A stretch of DNA of 64,000 nt from Niastella koreensis GR20-10 (GCF_000246855.1 NC_016609.1:5096744-5160743); one strand, 5' to 3'. Positions 19,201 through 28,167 are shown, numbered from the stretch's first letter. The notes: generated by a model from the letters alone, not told the origin. Translations and numbers: made by a program.

Positions 19201-19777
19201 CTGCGGACACTTTGAATCGGCCCTGGTTGTCGGTTGTAGCCACACCGGCTCTTCCTTTAATACTAACGGTTGCGCCAGCCAGCGGTTTACCCAACGTGTC
19301 AGCAACCGTTCCCTCTATTACTATCCTGCTCTCTACACAAGCAGGCATTTCTTTCACATTCTCAAGTGGGGTTATTGTTAAGAACTTTAATTTCTGGAAA
19401 ACCATAATGGTTTTACCCGAGATCCTGAACGACAGGTCCTGGTCTTTCAGCACCGTGTTCAGAAACTCGTTCAGGGGCATATTCTGTGCGCTAAAGGTTA
19501 CCGGCTTTGCATTTTCCAGGATCCCTTTCTTGCTGAACACAACATAGCCCGTTTGTTTTTCAATAGCCGCAAAAACCTGTTTAAGGCTTTGGGTCTTACC
19601 GGTGAGTGTAACACTTTGGGCCAGACCGGTAGCATGCACCTGAACCAAAGCAGCAGTTAATAAAAGAACGGTCAATCTCATAACCAGCTTAATTTTGGCG
19701 AGGTTGTGGCGCCTCTCCTCCGGCTCGCGGTTGCGTGCAGGCGGACAGGACCGGCCACAATCAGCAGTTTTTTGCAT
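16268..19777 (-). CDS. SusC/RagA TonB-dependent transporter with STN signalling domain, locus 1
   Basis: Outer-membrane transporter that imports substrate with TonB energy. Order: signal sequence, STN domain (about residues 55-130), carboxypeptidase-regulatory-like domain (about 150-235, with GTVADTLGKPLAGATV), plug, and a beta barrel ending in Phe (FFVYATF). The STN domain relays occupancy to the FecR encoded upstream. The ATG at 19777 gives a 32-residue basic extension (MQKTADCGRS...) of a kind often seen in this family. The ATG at 19681 gives the bare signal peptide MRLTVLLLTAAL, and either may be used (1169 or 1137 aa). One barrel loop carries an unusual CNC motif (ILNNTCNCTNG) lacking in the locus 2 paralogue. 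Confidence 0.95.
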   Translation of the reverse strand: MQKTADCGRSCPPARNREPEERRHNLAKIKLVMRLTVLLLTAALVQVHATGLAQSVTLTGKTQSLKQVFAAIEKQTGYVVFSKKGILENAKPVTFSAQNMPLNEFLNTVLKDQDLSFRISGKTIMVFQKLKFLTITPLENVKEMPACVESRIVIEGTVADTLGKPLAGATVSIKGRAGVATTDNQGRFKVSAEPGDVLIVSYVGYATSYLKVGKGTPSVHIELSPAVAVQDELVITGIFNKPKESYTGASRVISEKEIKQFQGRNIFVTLGNIDPSFNVVTNNTIGSDPNKVPEIQLRGTRNLPNLDQFQGGGAGTQTITDQQYQYQAAALNAPLIIMDGFPITLQRMMDVNVNEIQSVTLLKDGSATALYGSKGANGVIVITTKQPMAGKLKATYRGSTTLNLPDLSSYHLLNARDKLALEKASGFYSNPTKTPADNLSMEAYYNQILGLVDAGQNTDWLAIPLHTQADQNHALRLEGGDNSFRYAMEGQYNRINGVMKGSSRETINGTISLSYRLNKLNFSNSLRIGSNKSNNSPYGAFGDYARLNPYWSPYDAKGNVVQSFQPFNLPYWVQANKGSNPYANPLYDATLNTFDKTAYTNINENFQVDYRPVNHLTVNGGISISTTQGSGDDFKPASHSAFSQYVAADVFRKGSYNYSTSKDYQLNGRAQAIYNNLWRGVHGLTIGVSGEINESKTTSYNIAAEGFPDETVDFLGRALQYAQGGAPTGSEGTTRQVGFVSSANYVYDDRYFVDLTYRVDGSSQFGTDKRFAPFYALGGGWNLHKERFLRDLTYLDRLKLRGSYGVTGNAAFGAYQPLSTYSYILNDRYKNWIGATQTTLGNPNLQWQQTDKVDVGIDAQLLNNRISFTADYYTEKTSNLLSSLDLPYSNGFTSYVENIGELQQKGWEVSTRVTILNNTCNCTNGLTWSVTGNIAHNEDKIVKLSNALKAANEKLALQTDYTTNLPNKIIREGASQNTIYAVRSLGIDPSTGKELYLNKAGEVTYTWNAADRVNVGLSQPKYRGNVSTMLRYRGFTFNASFGYRFGGQIYNQTLIDKVENADRWLNVDQRVFSDRWQKPGDHAAFRGLNETSQVMPSSRFVQNESTFICQNMNLSYDVSNRAFLRRIHMQALQLSANTGETLYFSTIRQERGLDYPYTRQISFFVYATF

Positions 19778-19844
19778 AAATTGTGAACAGTTTAGGTTGT
19801 TTAAAAATGATGGTAACTACACATTGGATGCAACCTCAACATTG

Positions 19845-19942
19845 TCCGCCTGTGCTAAGGCTACGGCGGACGACACTCTCCTTCTCCGCCAGCTGGCGGA
19901 TTCGGCGAGTGAAACCGGGAGTGCAGCGAACACTTCCGGTTT
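19845..19942. repeat. Palindrome cluster in the fecR-susC spacer
   Basis: The 343-base spacer between fecR and susC of locus 1 holds three inverted structures in a row. A 26-nt element at 19845-19870 has TCCGCC and GGCGGA ends. The 16-bp perfect palindrome TCCGCCAGCTGGCGGA lies at 19885-19900. A 12-pair hairpin with one wobble (19912-19923 with 19931-19942) is followed on the plus strand by six Ts. The first two belong to families repeated elsewhere in the window (near 50.6 kb; 49.6 and 62.1 kb). The rest of the spacer (19778-19844 and 19943-20120) shows no gene. Confidence 0.75.
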
Positions 19943-20120
19943 GTTTTTTCAGGGCTGTATCCATTTATTTCGGCAGGCCCATAAGGAGGCGCCTGTTTTA
20001 TCAGGGGCAATAGCATCCCGTTTGGCACAACGCAGTATTCTGCGGGCCATCACAGCATTCAATCAATAATGATAAGGAGGTTAGGTATAAATGTGGATAA
20101 GGGAACGGTTTGGTTTAACT

Positions 20121-21380
20121 TCAGGGCAGTACTATGAGCTTCCTGCCTTCTATTTTAAAATGTATATCTGATTTTTCCAACATGGTTAACAAATCGCTCA
20201 AAGGAACATCGCGCGTCATCTTGCCTTCAAACTCAACGTCCGGAATACCTTTCTCATAACTTACTTCTATATCATACCATCTTTCCAACTGCCGCATGAT
20301 CTCACTCAGCGAAGCGCCCTCGAAATTGAAGAGGCCATTCTTCCACGCTATCACCTCATCTGTCTGAACCGGGATTGGATGGGATAGCTGAGATGACTGG
20401 GAAAGGGATACCTGTTCACCAGGCTTTAGCATTACTGATTGTTCTCCTTTTGCCTCTTCCCCACTGCCTACTGCCCACTGCCTACTGCTTATTCTCACAC
20501 TCCCCTGCAACAACGTAGTATGAATCGCCTTCTCATTCTCATAAGCATTTATATTAAAATGCGTGCCCAGCACTGTCACCTCCTCTTTATCAATCACATT
20601 CACCACAAATGGCATCCGCGCATTGTGCGCTACTTCAAAATAAGCTTCGCCGGTTACCGTTACCTTCCGTTCGGTTCCGGTAAATGCGGTAGGATAACGC
20701 AAGGAGCTGGCGGCGTTCAACCATACTTTGGTGCCATCGGGCAGGGTAACCTGGAACTGGCGGCCCTTGGGAGTGCTCATGGTGTTGTAGGCCACTTCGC
20801 CATTGGTAGAGCCATTGGGATCATACGCTAGTGATCCGCCTTTCAAAACCACCTGCGCGCCGTTTTGTGAGGCAACCACTCCGTTGCCCAGGCTGTCTAA
20901 TACCACCTTCGATCCATCGGCCAGTGTAAGCACTGCGCCGTTTTTTCCGGGTGCTATGTCGGCAGCCTGTACAACATTGGCAGGTGGCAGCGTTCGCTTT
21001 GTATTTGTTGTAAGGAGGTAAACGCCAAGGCTCAATGCAAGGATAATGGATGCGGCTGCCCAACCCCATTTACGTAAAAAGTGTACGCGATGGACTGGCC
21101 GGACAAGCTCAGAAATTTCTACAACAGGCGTGTCGTTTGAGTCAATAGCGACACCGGTAATCTGTTGAGCCCCTCCTTTCAACCGGTTTTTCCAGAAAGC
21201 AATGTCTTCTGCATTATTGGGTTCAAACGTCGTTAGCTGATTTTCGATAAATGAAACAACCGTTTCATCGTGGTCTTCGGTGCGCAACAGCGTAAGCAGC
21301 TGGTCCACCTCATTGGAGGTTGCCTGTCCACTGGAATACCTGCCTAATAAATAAATGATATGCTGACTATCTGTTGCCAT
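20121..21380 (-). CDS. FecR-family anti-sigma factor, locus 1
   Basis: 419 aa inner-membrane regulator. It has an N-terminal cytoplasmic sigma-binding part (residues 1-100), one TM helix (about 104-124, AAASIILALSLGVYLL), a FecR domain (about 140-290, with PDGTKVWLNAASSLRYP and GEAYFEV) and a C-terminal DUF4974 domain (about 345-419). By analogy with FecR it holds the upstream-encoded sigma factor and passes the signal from the SusC STN domain. Compared with the locus 2 paralogue it carries an extra segment at about residues 299-315 (SSRQWAVGSGEEAKGEQ) encoded by a repetitive DNA stretch; see findings. It is 88 bases after the sigma gene. Confidence 0.93.
   Translation of the reverse strand: MATDSQHIIYLLGRYSSGQATSNEVDQLLTLLRTEDHDETVVSFIENQLTTFEPNNAEDIAFWKNRLKGGAQQITGVAIDSNDTPVVEISELVRPVHRVHFLRKWGWAAASIILALSLGVYLLTTNTKRTLPPANVVQAADIAPGKNGAVLTLADGSKVVLDSLGNGVVASQNGAQVVLKGGSLAYDPNGSTNGEVAYNTMSTPKGRQFQVTLPDGTKVWLNAASSLRYPTAFTGTERKVTVTGEAYFEVAHNARMPFVVNVIDKEEVTVLGTHFNINAYENEKAIHTTLLQGSVRISSRQWAVGSGEEAKGEQSVMLKPGEQVSLSQSSQLSHPIPVQTDEVIAWKNGLFNFEGASLSEIMRQLERWYDIEVSYEKGIPDVEFEGKMTRDVPLSDLLTMLEKSDIHFKIEGRKLIVLP
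20436..20486. repeat. Dispersed GCAGTAGGCAGTGG-type repeat inside fecR
   Basis: On the minus strand this stretch holds GCAGTAGGCAGTGG and GGCAGT units followed by a purine-rich part (GGAAGAGGCAAAAGGAG). A spacer repeat near 50668-50700 has the same GCAGTAGGCAGTGG core followed by GGGAAAGGCCAAAGG. Here the repeat lies in the coding frame and adds about a dozen residues relative to the paralogous FecR. Confidence 0.6.
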
Positions 21381-21468
21381 AATAAAAAATGATTGTCCCT
21401 ACAACCACCGACTATAATGACGATTGACTGGTAAGGAAGTACCAAATGATTTAATAATTATTTAAAAA

Positions 21469-22059
21469 TTATTTTAAAAAGAAGATAAGTGCCACAGCGC
21501 CAGTGATATCACCATGCTGCAGCAGGTAGTTGCGGATGTCTTTCAGCGCCAGGTTCAACAGGTTGCGAACCGTGTGGCGGCTGAGCTCCAGCTCCCGGGC
21601 AATTTCATCATAACTCATTCCCTCCTCGTGACGCATCTTATATACAAGGGCCCGTTGCGCCGGCAATTGCTGAACGGCCTGGCGATACAATTTTTCACCA
21701 ATCTGATAATCCAGCAGGTCCTGGGTGGTATTGGCATGTTGTAAATAGCGAACCAGGTGTTGCTGCAGTTTCACTTCGTGTTCCTGGTGTTTCAGGTGGT
21801 CTTTCACCCGGTTGGCGATCATGCGGTAAACAAAGGCGGCCGGGTTTTCAACGGTGGTCAACGTTTCGCGGATGGACCATAATTTCAGAAAGGTATCGTG
21901 CACAATTTCTTCCGCCCAGAGTTCCGAACCCAGAAAGCGGGATACATACAGGGCCAGCTTTACCGCATAAGCGTCGTAAAACGTTGCAAATGCCTGCGCA
22001 TCGCCCTGGGCTATGCGTTGAAAAAGATCTCTCTCATTATATAAAGCGCTACTCTCCAA
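21469..22059 (-). CDS. ECF sigma factor (FecI-like), locus 1
   Basis: 196 aa. Region 2 contains FLGSELWAEEIVHDTFLKLW (about residues 42-61). Region 4 has the helix-turn-helix MSYDEIARELELSRHTVRN (about 145-165). No region 3 or 1.1, as expected for extracytoplasmic-function sigma factors. It should direct polymerase to the promoter of locus 1 when FecR releases it. It lies 43 bases after the adaptor gene of the efflux operon on the same strand, with no terminator between them, so read-through from the efflux operon is possible. The C terminus is hydrophobic (AVALIFFLK), seen also in the locus 2 sigma factor (LAMLILATYVFK). Confidence 0.93.
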   Translation of the reverse strand: MESSALYNERDLFQRIAQGDAQAFATFYDAYAVKLALYVSRFLGSELWAEEIVHDTFLKLWSIRETLTTVENPAAFVYRMIANRVKDHLKHQEHEVKLQQHLVRYLQHANTTQDLLDYQIGEKLYRQAVQQLPAQRALVYKMRHEEGMSYDEIARELELSRHTVRNLLNLALKDIRNYLLQHGDITGAVALIFFLK

Positions 22060-22102
22060 CTATATACTATGTGACAATTTGTTCTGGTGTAGAACAAAAA
22101 TA

Positions 22103-23188
22103 TCAAAAATGCCCCACTTTCCACCACGCCATACTTCCTGGTTTTCTTTCATCGGTAGCTCTTACCATTAATGTATCGCCATTATTCAAATCCCCAAACA
22201 CCTCTAATCCTTTGTCGGTCGACATACCCTGCCGCACATCCACCCAGGCGGCTTTGCCGTCTTTTACTTTTATCACAAACCTGCGCTCCTGGTTGGTAAC
22301 AACGGCAGTGGGTGGCAGAATAAAGGAATTTCCCGTTCGTTGCAAGCCTAGTTTTACATAGGCGAAAGAACCGGTTTTGAGTTCGCGGCTGCTGTTGTCG
22401 AAAACATATTCCCATAACTCCGTTCTGGTTTGCGGGTCTATGCTTTCGCTCTTGCGGGTGAGGGTGGCCTGGAATAATTTATTGGGAAATGCATCTACTC
22501 TGAAATTGGCCGTCTTCGACACAGCGCCCGATGCCACATACAACTCAGGCACTGCTACCCGCAGGCGCAATTTATTATTTCGTTGTACGGTTAAGATCGC
22601 CTGGTTATTGCCAACCAGGGCGCCGCGGTCTGCATTCCTTGCGGTCACTACGCCATCGAAGGGCGCGGTAAGCACCAGGTACCCGGCCACTTCTTTATAG
22701 GAACGGGCCAGTTGCCGAGATGCTTCGTAACTGGCGCTGTCTGCGAGGTATTGATTGCGGCTGCGTTCCAGGTCAACAGGCGCTACAATGCCCGGTGTTT
22801 TTGCCTGCGATGCTTTTGACAACCGTTGGTATACATCGGCGCTGCTCATGTATTTTGCTTTCGCCGCCTGTAACGATGCCTGAAACTCCGCATACTTCGT
22901 TTGCAGTTCAGGCGCCTCAATAATGGCCAGTGTTTGTCCCTGGCGCACTTTATCGCCCATATCAACTTTCAGGTCTTTTACATAACCGGGCACCCGGGCA
23001 AACAACGCTGCCTGTTCATACGGCAGCAATTCCGCAGGCAGTTCAATATTCTTGGTCACATTGGTATCGTGCAGTACAAAAACGGGAACGGTATCGAGGG
23101 CGTTGGCGGGGGCAGCAACAGGCAATGGGGCTTTGCTTTCACAAGCGGTCAATACAACTATTCCTGCTACTGCAATAAAATATTTCAT
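22103..23188 (-). CDS. RND efflux periplasmic adaptor lipoprotein (HlyD/AcrA type)
   Basis: 361 aa. The lipoprotein signal has its Cys in VVLTACESK (about residue 16). A biotinyl-lipoyl-like half motif (VPGYVKDLKVDMGDKVRQGQ) is followed by an alpha hairpin (about 95-150), the returning lipoyl half (APFDGVVTARNADRGALVG) and a beta-barrel domain. It bridges the inner-membrane pump and outer-membrane channel. It is last in a tolC-RND-adaptor operon, 15 bases after the pump gene. The substrate is unknown; the AraC-type regulator upstream and the hemerythrin/VOC operon under the same motif suggest a chemical-stress response (inference). Confidence 0.92.
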   Translation of the reverse strand: MKYFIAVAGIVVLTACESKAPLPVAAPANALDTVPVFVLHDTNVTKNIELPAELLPYEQAALFARVPGYVKDLKVDMGDKVRQGQTLAIIEAPELQTKYAEFQASLQAAKAKYMSSADVYQRLSKASQAKTPGIVAPVDLERSRNQYLADSASYEASRQLARSYKEVAGYLVLTAPFDGVVTARNADRGALVGNNQAILTVQRNNKLRLRVAVPELYVASGAVSKTANFRVDAFPNKLFQATLTRKSESIDPQTRTELWEYVFDNSSRELKTGSFAYVKLGLQRTGNSFILPPTAVVTNQERRFVIKVKDGKAAWVDVRQGMSTDKGLEVFGDLNNGDTLMVRATDERKPGSMAWWKVGHF

Positions 23189-23203
23189 AAGCGGCGATTG
23201 CTT

Positions 23204-26200
23204 TTATTGTTCATTAAAATTTTTGCTGTTCGCATCATCGGGGTCGAGCGATGCAGACACATAATTTCTTTTTCCAACCGCGTAATGATATACCTGTGGC
23301 AAAAAGAATAATACACTCAGCGTTGAACACACCAATCCGCCAATAACGGCAATCCCTAACGGCGCCAGCTGATCGCCACTGCCGCCCAGCCCAATTGCCA
23401 TGGGCAGCATACCGGCGATCATGGCGAGGCTTGTCATCAGAATGGGCCGCAACCTGCTTTCCGAGGCAACCAGGTAAGCGGTGCGAACATCGCCTGCTTT
23501 TCTTTGCACTTCAGCTGCCGTTATAAACAATACCGCATTGGCAATGGCAACTCCTATTGCCATAATACAACCCATGTACGATTGAATGTTCAGGGTTTTG
23601 CCGGTAAGCAACAGGAACAGCAGGGAACCTGCTATTACCGCCGGGATCACCGACAGAATGCTAACAGCAATGCGGAAAGACTGAAAAAATACCGTCATTA
23701 ATAAAAAGATCACTACCACCGCTACCAGCAATCCAAACTGTAAACTGCTCAGCGTATCCTTTAATAATTCCGGCTGGCCACGCAATATTATTTTAGCGCC
23801 TTTGGGAACCGGCGCATGGCTAATTATCGTGTTTACTTTTTTAAACGCACCGCCCAGGTCGCGACCCTGCACATTGGCCGTAATAGTAATATACCGCTGC
23901 TGGTTCAGGCGATCGTACTCACCCGGCATGGTGGTGCGTTTCCAGCTGGCCACTTCATTCAGTAAATGCAGGTTGCCGTTATCGGCAGCCACCGGGATCA
24001 TTTCCAACTGGGTGGTATTGTTCATCCGGTATTCAGGATATTGCACCTGTATGATATATGCGGTGCCCGTTGTTTTATCGAGCCAGTAGGCGGGTGAGGT
24101 AAAGCGGCTTGATGAAGTGGCTTCAGCAGTTGACCTGGTTATTTGATCGGTAGTGAGATTTAATTGTGCGGCTTTTACCCTGTCAACATCTATCTTGATG
24201 GCCGGATAATTAAGCGGTGTGGCAATCTGCACATCTTTCAGGTATGGCACCGCCGATAACTGTTCATACAACCAGCTGGCCGTTTTCTTACCTTCTTCCA
24301 GGTTTTTATTTACTACGGCAATCTCGATGGGATTGGTAGAACCGAGGTTCAACACCTGCTCGGAAAGATCTCCCGGTTCAAATGAAATTTTCGCCGCGGG
24401 AATTGCTTTGGCAACTGCGGCCCGTAATTGATCTTTGAATGCATTTAACCCGATAGCACCTGGTTTCAATTTGATCTTTGTAACGGATTCATGCGGTCCG
24501 CCCGTCCACAAGTGAATAAGGTTAACCGGGAAACTCGAAGGCTGGGTTCCCACAAAGGCAGAAGAGATCAGCACGTTCTCTTTACCGGCAATTTTATTTA
24601 TTGCTCCCAAGAGGGTACGGGTAGCATCCTCCGTTCTTTCCATCCTTGTTCCGGCAGGCAACCGCAAACGAACCTGCGCTTGCCCGGTATCGCTGGCCGG
24701 GAATAGTTCTGTACCTGTTGCAGTAAATAATCCCACAACAGCTGCAATAGACAATACTACAAACAACACAGTCAATACACCTCCACTGCCCTGCAGGCGG
24801 CGGCCATTTTGCGCATACTTATTTTTAAACCGGTCAAAGGCGCCGGATGTTTTTTCCTTGTTATTCAAATGATGCTTCATCAGCCAGTTTCCCATAACCG
24901 GTACAAATGTTTGTGATAACAGGAAAGAAGCGATCATGGCAAAACCTACCGCCAGCGACAGGGGCAGGAACATAGCCCGCGGCACCCCGTTCATAAACAA
25001 CGCCGGAACAAAAACCGCCAGGATGCTTAACAGGATAAGCAATTTGGGACCGGCAATTTCTTTCGTGGCATCAGCAATGGCCCTGGCCTTGCTTTTTCCC
25101 ATTTCCATATGACGGTGGATATTCTCAATGGTCACCGTTGCTTCATCAACCAGGATGCCAACCGATAAAGCCAGTCCGCCCAGCGTCATGATGTTAATGG
25201 TTTGCCCGGTGAGGTATAACAAAGTGGCCGAGGTAAGCAAGGCCAGCGGAATGGTAAGCACAACAATGAGCGCCCCTCTCCTGTCGCCCAGGAACAACAA
25301 CACCATCAAACCGGTGAGCAAAGCGCCTAAACCTCCTTCGAACAATAAACTTTTCAGCGCGCTGATCACATAACCCGATTGGTCAAATTCGTACGACACT
25401 TTGATATCATCGGGAATGGCCGCCTGCATTTCGGGCAACGCTGCTTTAACCCGCTGCACTACGTCCCAGGTACTGGCGTCTGCCCGTTTGGTAACCGGAA
25501 TATATACCGAACGTTTGCCGTTCACCAGGGCATAACTGGTGGTTACATCACTCCCCAGCGACACATTGCCAATATCCTTTACATACACCGCAGGGCCGCT
25601 GCCCAGCTGCAGGGGCATGTTCTGCAGGTCCTGCAGGCTTTCTATTACACTGTTTTGCGGAGTTATATAAGTACTATCGCCTATGCGTATGTTACCGGCC
25701 GGACTGATCGTATTTGTTTTTACCAATGCCTGCACTACCTGGTCGGGCGTTAAATGATAATTCCTGATCTTATCGGGATCAACGGTTACCAGCACCGTTT
25801 TCTGGTTACCGCCAAATGGCGGCGGCGCCGAAACCCCGGGCAGCGTAGAGAACATGGGACGCACCTTAAATAAAGCCAGATCGGAGATCTCACCCAGTGA
25901 CCGGGTTTCGCTGCTGAACACCAGTTGCCCCACAGGCACACTGCCTGCATCGAAACGGGTGATGAATGGCGGCACAGTACCCGGTGGCATAAAAGCCCGG
26001 GAACGATTTACATAGCCCACTACCTCAGCCATCGCCTGGCTCATATCTGTACCTTCATTAAATTCTATCTTAATAAGGGCCGCCCCCTGCACCGATCTGG
26101 AATCAACATACTTCACGCCGGTGATGTATAGAAAGTGATATTCATAATAAGAGGTGATAAACCCTTCCATCTGTTCGGGCGATAACCCGCCATACGGCTG

Positions 26201-26344
26201 GGCTACATATACTGTTGGCAAACCCAGCTTCGGGAAGATGTCTACCTTTGTATTGCGCACCGCCAGCCAGGAAAAGAACAGGATGGCGAAGATCGCTACC
26301 AGGATGGTGATGGGATGCCTTAATGCTGCTATAATGAGTTTCAT
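23204..26344 (-). CDS. RND efflux pump permease (AcrB/HAE1 type)
   Basis: 1046 aa, the usual length for the AcrB/MdtB/CusA superfamily. The first TM helix is near residues 10-28, followed by a large periplasmic porter region, six TM helices (about 335-530), a second porter region and the last TM block. The helix IV segment contains GGLALSVGILVDEATVTIEN, with an acidic residue in the expected proton-relay position (VDEA). The second half carries IMAIGVAIANAVLF. It lacks the Met/acidic pattern expected for a clear metal exporter, so a drug, solvent or organic substrate is more likely than Cu/Ag. It is preceded by the TolC gene with a gap of eight bases. Confidence 0.93.
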   Translation of the reverse strand: MKLIIAALRHPITILVAIFAILFFSWLAVRNTKVDIFPKLGLPTVYVAQPYGGLSPEQMEGFITSYYEYHFLYITGVKYVDSRSVQGAALIKIEFNEGTDMSQAMAEVVGYVNRSRAFMPPGTVPPFITRFDAGSVPVGQLVFSSETRSLGEISDLALFKVRPMFSTLPGVSAPPPFGGNQKTVLVTVDPDKIRNYHLTPDQVVQALVKTNTISPAGNIRIGDSTYITPQNSVIESLQDLQNMPLQLGSGPAVYVKDIGNVSLGSDVTTSYALVNGKRSVYIPVTKRADASTWDVVQRVKAALPEMQAAIPDDIKVSYEFDQSGYVISALKSLLFEGGLGALLTGLMVLLFLGDRRGALIVVLTIPLALLTSATLLYLTGQTINIMTLGGLALSVGILVDEATVTIENIHRHMEMGKSKARAIADATKEIAGPKLLILLSILAVFVPALFMNGVPRAMFLPLSLAVGFAMIASFLLSQTFVPVMGNWLMKHHLNNKEKTSGAFDRFKNKYAQNGRRLQGSGGVLTVLFVVLSIAAVVGLFTATGTELFPASDTGQAQVRLRLPAGTRMERTEDATRTLLGAINKIAGKENVLISSAFVGTQPSSFPVNLIHLWTGGPHESVTKIKLKPGAIGLNAFKDQLRAAVAKAIPAAKISFEPGDLSEQVLNLGSTNPIEIAVVNKNLEEGKKTASWLYEQLSAVPYLKDVQIATPLNYPAIKIDVDRVKAAQLNLTTDQITRSTAEATSSSRFTSPAYWLDKTTGTAYIIQVQYPEYRMNNTTQLEMIPVAADNGNLHLLNEVASWKRTTMPGEYDRLNQQRYITITANVQGRDLGGAFKKVNTIISHAPVPKGAKIILRGQPELLKDTLSSLQFGLLVAVVVIFLLMTVFFQSFRIAVSILSVIPAVIAGSLLFLLLTGKTLNIQSYMGCIMAIGVAIANAVLFITAAEVQRKAGDVRTAYLVASESRLRPILMTSLAMIAGMLPMAIGLGGSGDQLAPLGIAVIGGLVCSTLSVLFFLPQVYHYAVGKRNYVSASLDPDDANSKNFNEQ

Positions 26345-26352
26345 ATAATCAG

Positions 26353-27744
26353 TTACAATTGGTCAGTGAACAGGGCCAGGTTTCCTTTGGCAATGGCAAT
26401 AGACAATAACGACCGCCATAATTGCAATTTCGCCGTGGCATTGCTCAATTCGGCCTTTGTTAATTCATATTGCGACTGGTACAGGCGGGTATAATCGATC
26501 AGGCCCGCTTCATAACTCAGCTTCAACCCTTCGTATACATCGGTGGCGATTTGCAGCTGCACCGGCGTTTTTGCCGCAATTTTCGCATCCTGCCGGTATT
26601 GCAGGGTGGCGTTTTCTATTTGTTTGGAAATATCCAGCCGGGCCTGGGCCAGCCGCGCTTCATCTGATCGCAATAGTGACTGGTATTGTTTTTTCTTTAT
26701 GCTGAACCGGCTGAACTGTAACACCGGGAAACTCAGTTGCAATCCGATGCCGGCATTGGTTCTTGACAAGCCCCAGCCATCACTTTTATTCACTACCCCA
26801 CTGGCATTAACACCCGAGCCCCGGGCATACAGATTACCCCACACATCCAACTGCGGCACCCAGCCACGTTGTATTTCGCGTAAACCAGCTTCCGTTGTAT
26901 GCTTTTGAGCTTCCAGGTTTAATAAATACGGGTGATTGCTGATGGCGGAAGAATCTTCAATACTTAATGAAGGTTTGAGTATGGAATCTGTGAGCACCAT
27001 TTTCTCTGCTGTTACCTCCATACCTGTTAAGCGGGTCAGTTCCTCCAGTTTTTGCAGGTATGTTTTCTCCGTTTGCAGGTAATCTATTTCGGTTTGAATG
27101 ATCACCGACTGAAACTGCGCCGTATCAATGCCGGGTTTTAACCCGTTCTTTGCCAATACCAGCGATTGTTCAAGACTTACTTTGTACCTGCCCGAAACGG
27201 CTTCAGAAATGCGAAGCACCTGTTTCAAATAAAGTGCTTCCAGGTATACATTAACAGCTGCGTATTGGTATTGAAATAATTGTTCATTATAAGCGGCATT
27301 TGCCTGTTTGTACTGAGCAGCCGCCTTTTCAATAGCAGCATTGCGCTGCCCAAAGGTGATCGGGTTCCATTTTACCAGGGCGCCCAGGGCAGTACCGGGA
27401 ATAAAGTTCAGATCATTGGTTGCCGAAGGCGGACCGCTGATGGGCAGTAAAAACCCCGGGTAACTCATGCCGGTGATGTTGTTAAAAGTGGCTACGTTCA
27501 CCTGGTAACCTGCAGTAAGGTCAGGCACCAGGCTGTTTTTGGCCAGGGAAATGTTTTCCTTAGCCGCTTCGGTCTGTTGACGGTAAGCCTCCAGTTGCGG
27601 CAGGTTATGCGCTACCTTTTCCAGCGTTTCCTTAATGGAAAGGGTTACCGGTTGCGTCATACCACGAAAAACGGGTAAGCAAAAAACAGCAAAGAAGATA
27701 ACAGCAAAATTAATTCGTATCCTTACTGGTTCTGGTATAAACAT
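26353..27744 (-). CDS. TolC-family outer-membrane efflux channel
   Basis: 463 aa with an N-terminal signal sequence (hydrophobic residues about 12-26). Two OEP repeats each begin with long coiled-coil helices (for example TLEKVAHNLPQLEAYRQQTE and the second helix LYQSQYELTKAELSNATAKL). The conserved motif NSLVPDLTAGYQ is followed by the beta strand portion. It forms the trimeric exit duct for the RND pump encoded next. It is the first gene of the efflux operon. A 26-bp motif shared with the VOC operon lies 117 bases upstream of the ATG. Confidence 0.92.
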   Translation of the reverse strand: MFIPEPVRIRINFAVIFFAVFCLPVFRGMTQPVTLSIKETLEKVAHNLPQLEAYRQQTEAAKENISLAKNSLVPDLTAGYQVNVATFNNITGMSYPGFLLPISGPPSATNDLNFIPGTALGALVKWNPITFGQRNAAIEKAAAQYKQANAAYNEQLFQYQYAAVNVYLEALYLKQVLRISEAVSGRYKVSLEQSLVLAKNGLKPGIDTAQFQSVIIQTEIDYLQTEKTYLQKLEELTRLTGMEVTAEKMVLTDSILKPSLSIEDSSAISNHPYLLNLEAQKHTTEAGLREIQRGWVPQLDVWGNLYARGSGVNASGVVNKSDGWGLSRTNAGIGLQLSFPVLQFSRFSIKKKQYQSLLRSDEARLAQARLDISKQIENATLQYRQDAKIAAKTPVQLQIATDVYEGLKLSYEAGLIDYTRLYQSQYELTKAELSNATAKLQLWRSLLSIAIAKGNLALFTDQL

Positions 27745-27861
27745 GCTGGGTTAAGTTTTTGGTTGTCCAGGCACCTGTATAAACAATAATTGCGGACCGG
27801 GCGTTACCGCCTGCATCCGCAATCATTCATAGCCAATGTTCGGAATTAGTCCACCAATTTC

Positions 27862-27887
27862 ATGGTATATTTGAAAATAGTATGGTA
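27862..27887. promoter_or_regulatory. Putative AraC-type operator upstream of the efflux operon
   Basis: ATGGTA-N14-ATGGTA (half-sites at 27862 and 27882, 20 bases apart, same orientation). The full 26 bases match the site at 29385-29410 at 24 positions. Direct half-sites two helical turns apart are the classic layout for AraC-family binding. The AraC-type gene at 29423-30265 is the obvious candidate regulator. Confidence 0.65.
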
Positions 27888-27925
27888 TTAACTATAAATT
27901 AAACCAATACTGCATTTGTCTGCTA

Positions 27926-28141
27926 CTACCCATTTTGCCAGGCCGGTTCACTCTTGCTTTCATAATCACTAAATGCTTTTTCAAGTCCTGTAAGCACTTC
28001 AGCAGATGTTTCAAAAAGCGCTTTTGCCGCCGGGTCATTTACTTTTTTAATATCATCCCGTAAATGATCTATCAATACCCTGAATTCATTTTTTATATTG
28101 GCGGTATGTGCCAATGGATCGTTTGTATTCAAGCTTTTCAT
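27926..28141 (-). CDS. Small acidic helical protein, unknown function
   Basis: 71 aa, predicted all-helical, no signal peptide. Recognisable stretches are LIDHLRDDIKKVNDPAAKAL and ETSAEVLTGLEKAFSDYE. I do not recognise a named family. It is 26 bases after the hemerythrin-domain gene on the same strand and is probably the last gene of the VOC-hemerythrin operon. The regular composition and operon position argue that it is real. Confidence 0.65.
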   Translation of the reverse strand: MKSLNTNDPLAHTANIKNEFRVLIDHLRDDIKKVNDPAAKALFETSAEVLTGLEKAFSDYESKSEPAWQNG

Positions 28142-28167
28142 ATACTGATATTTTGTTATAAAATTTA

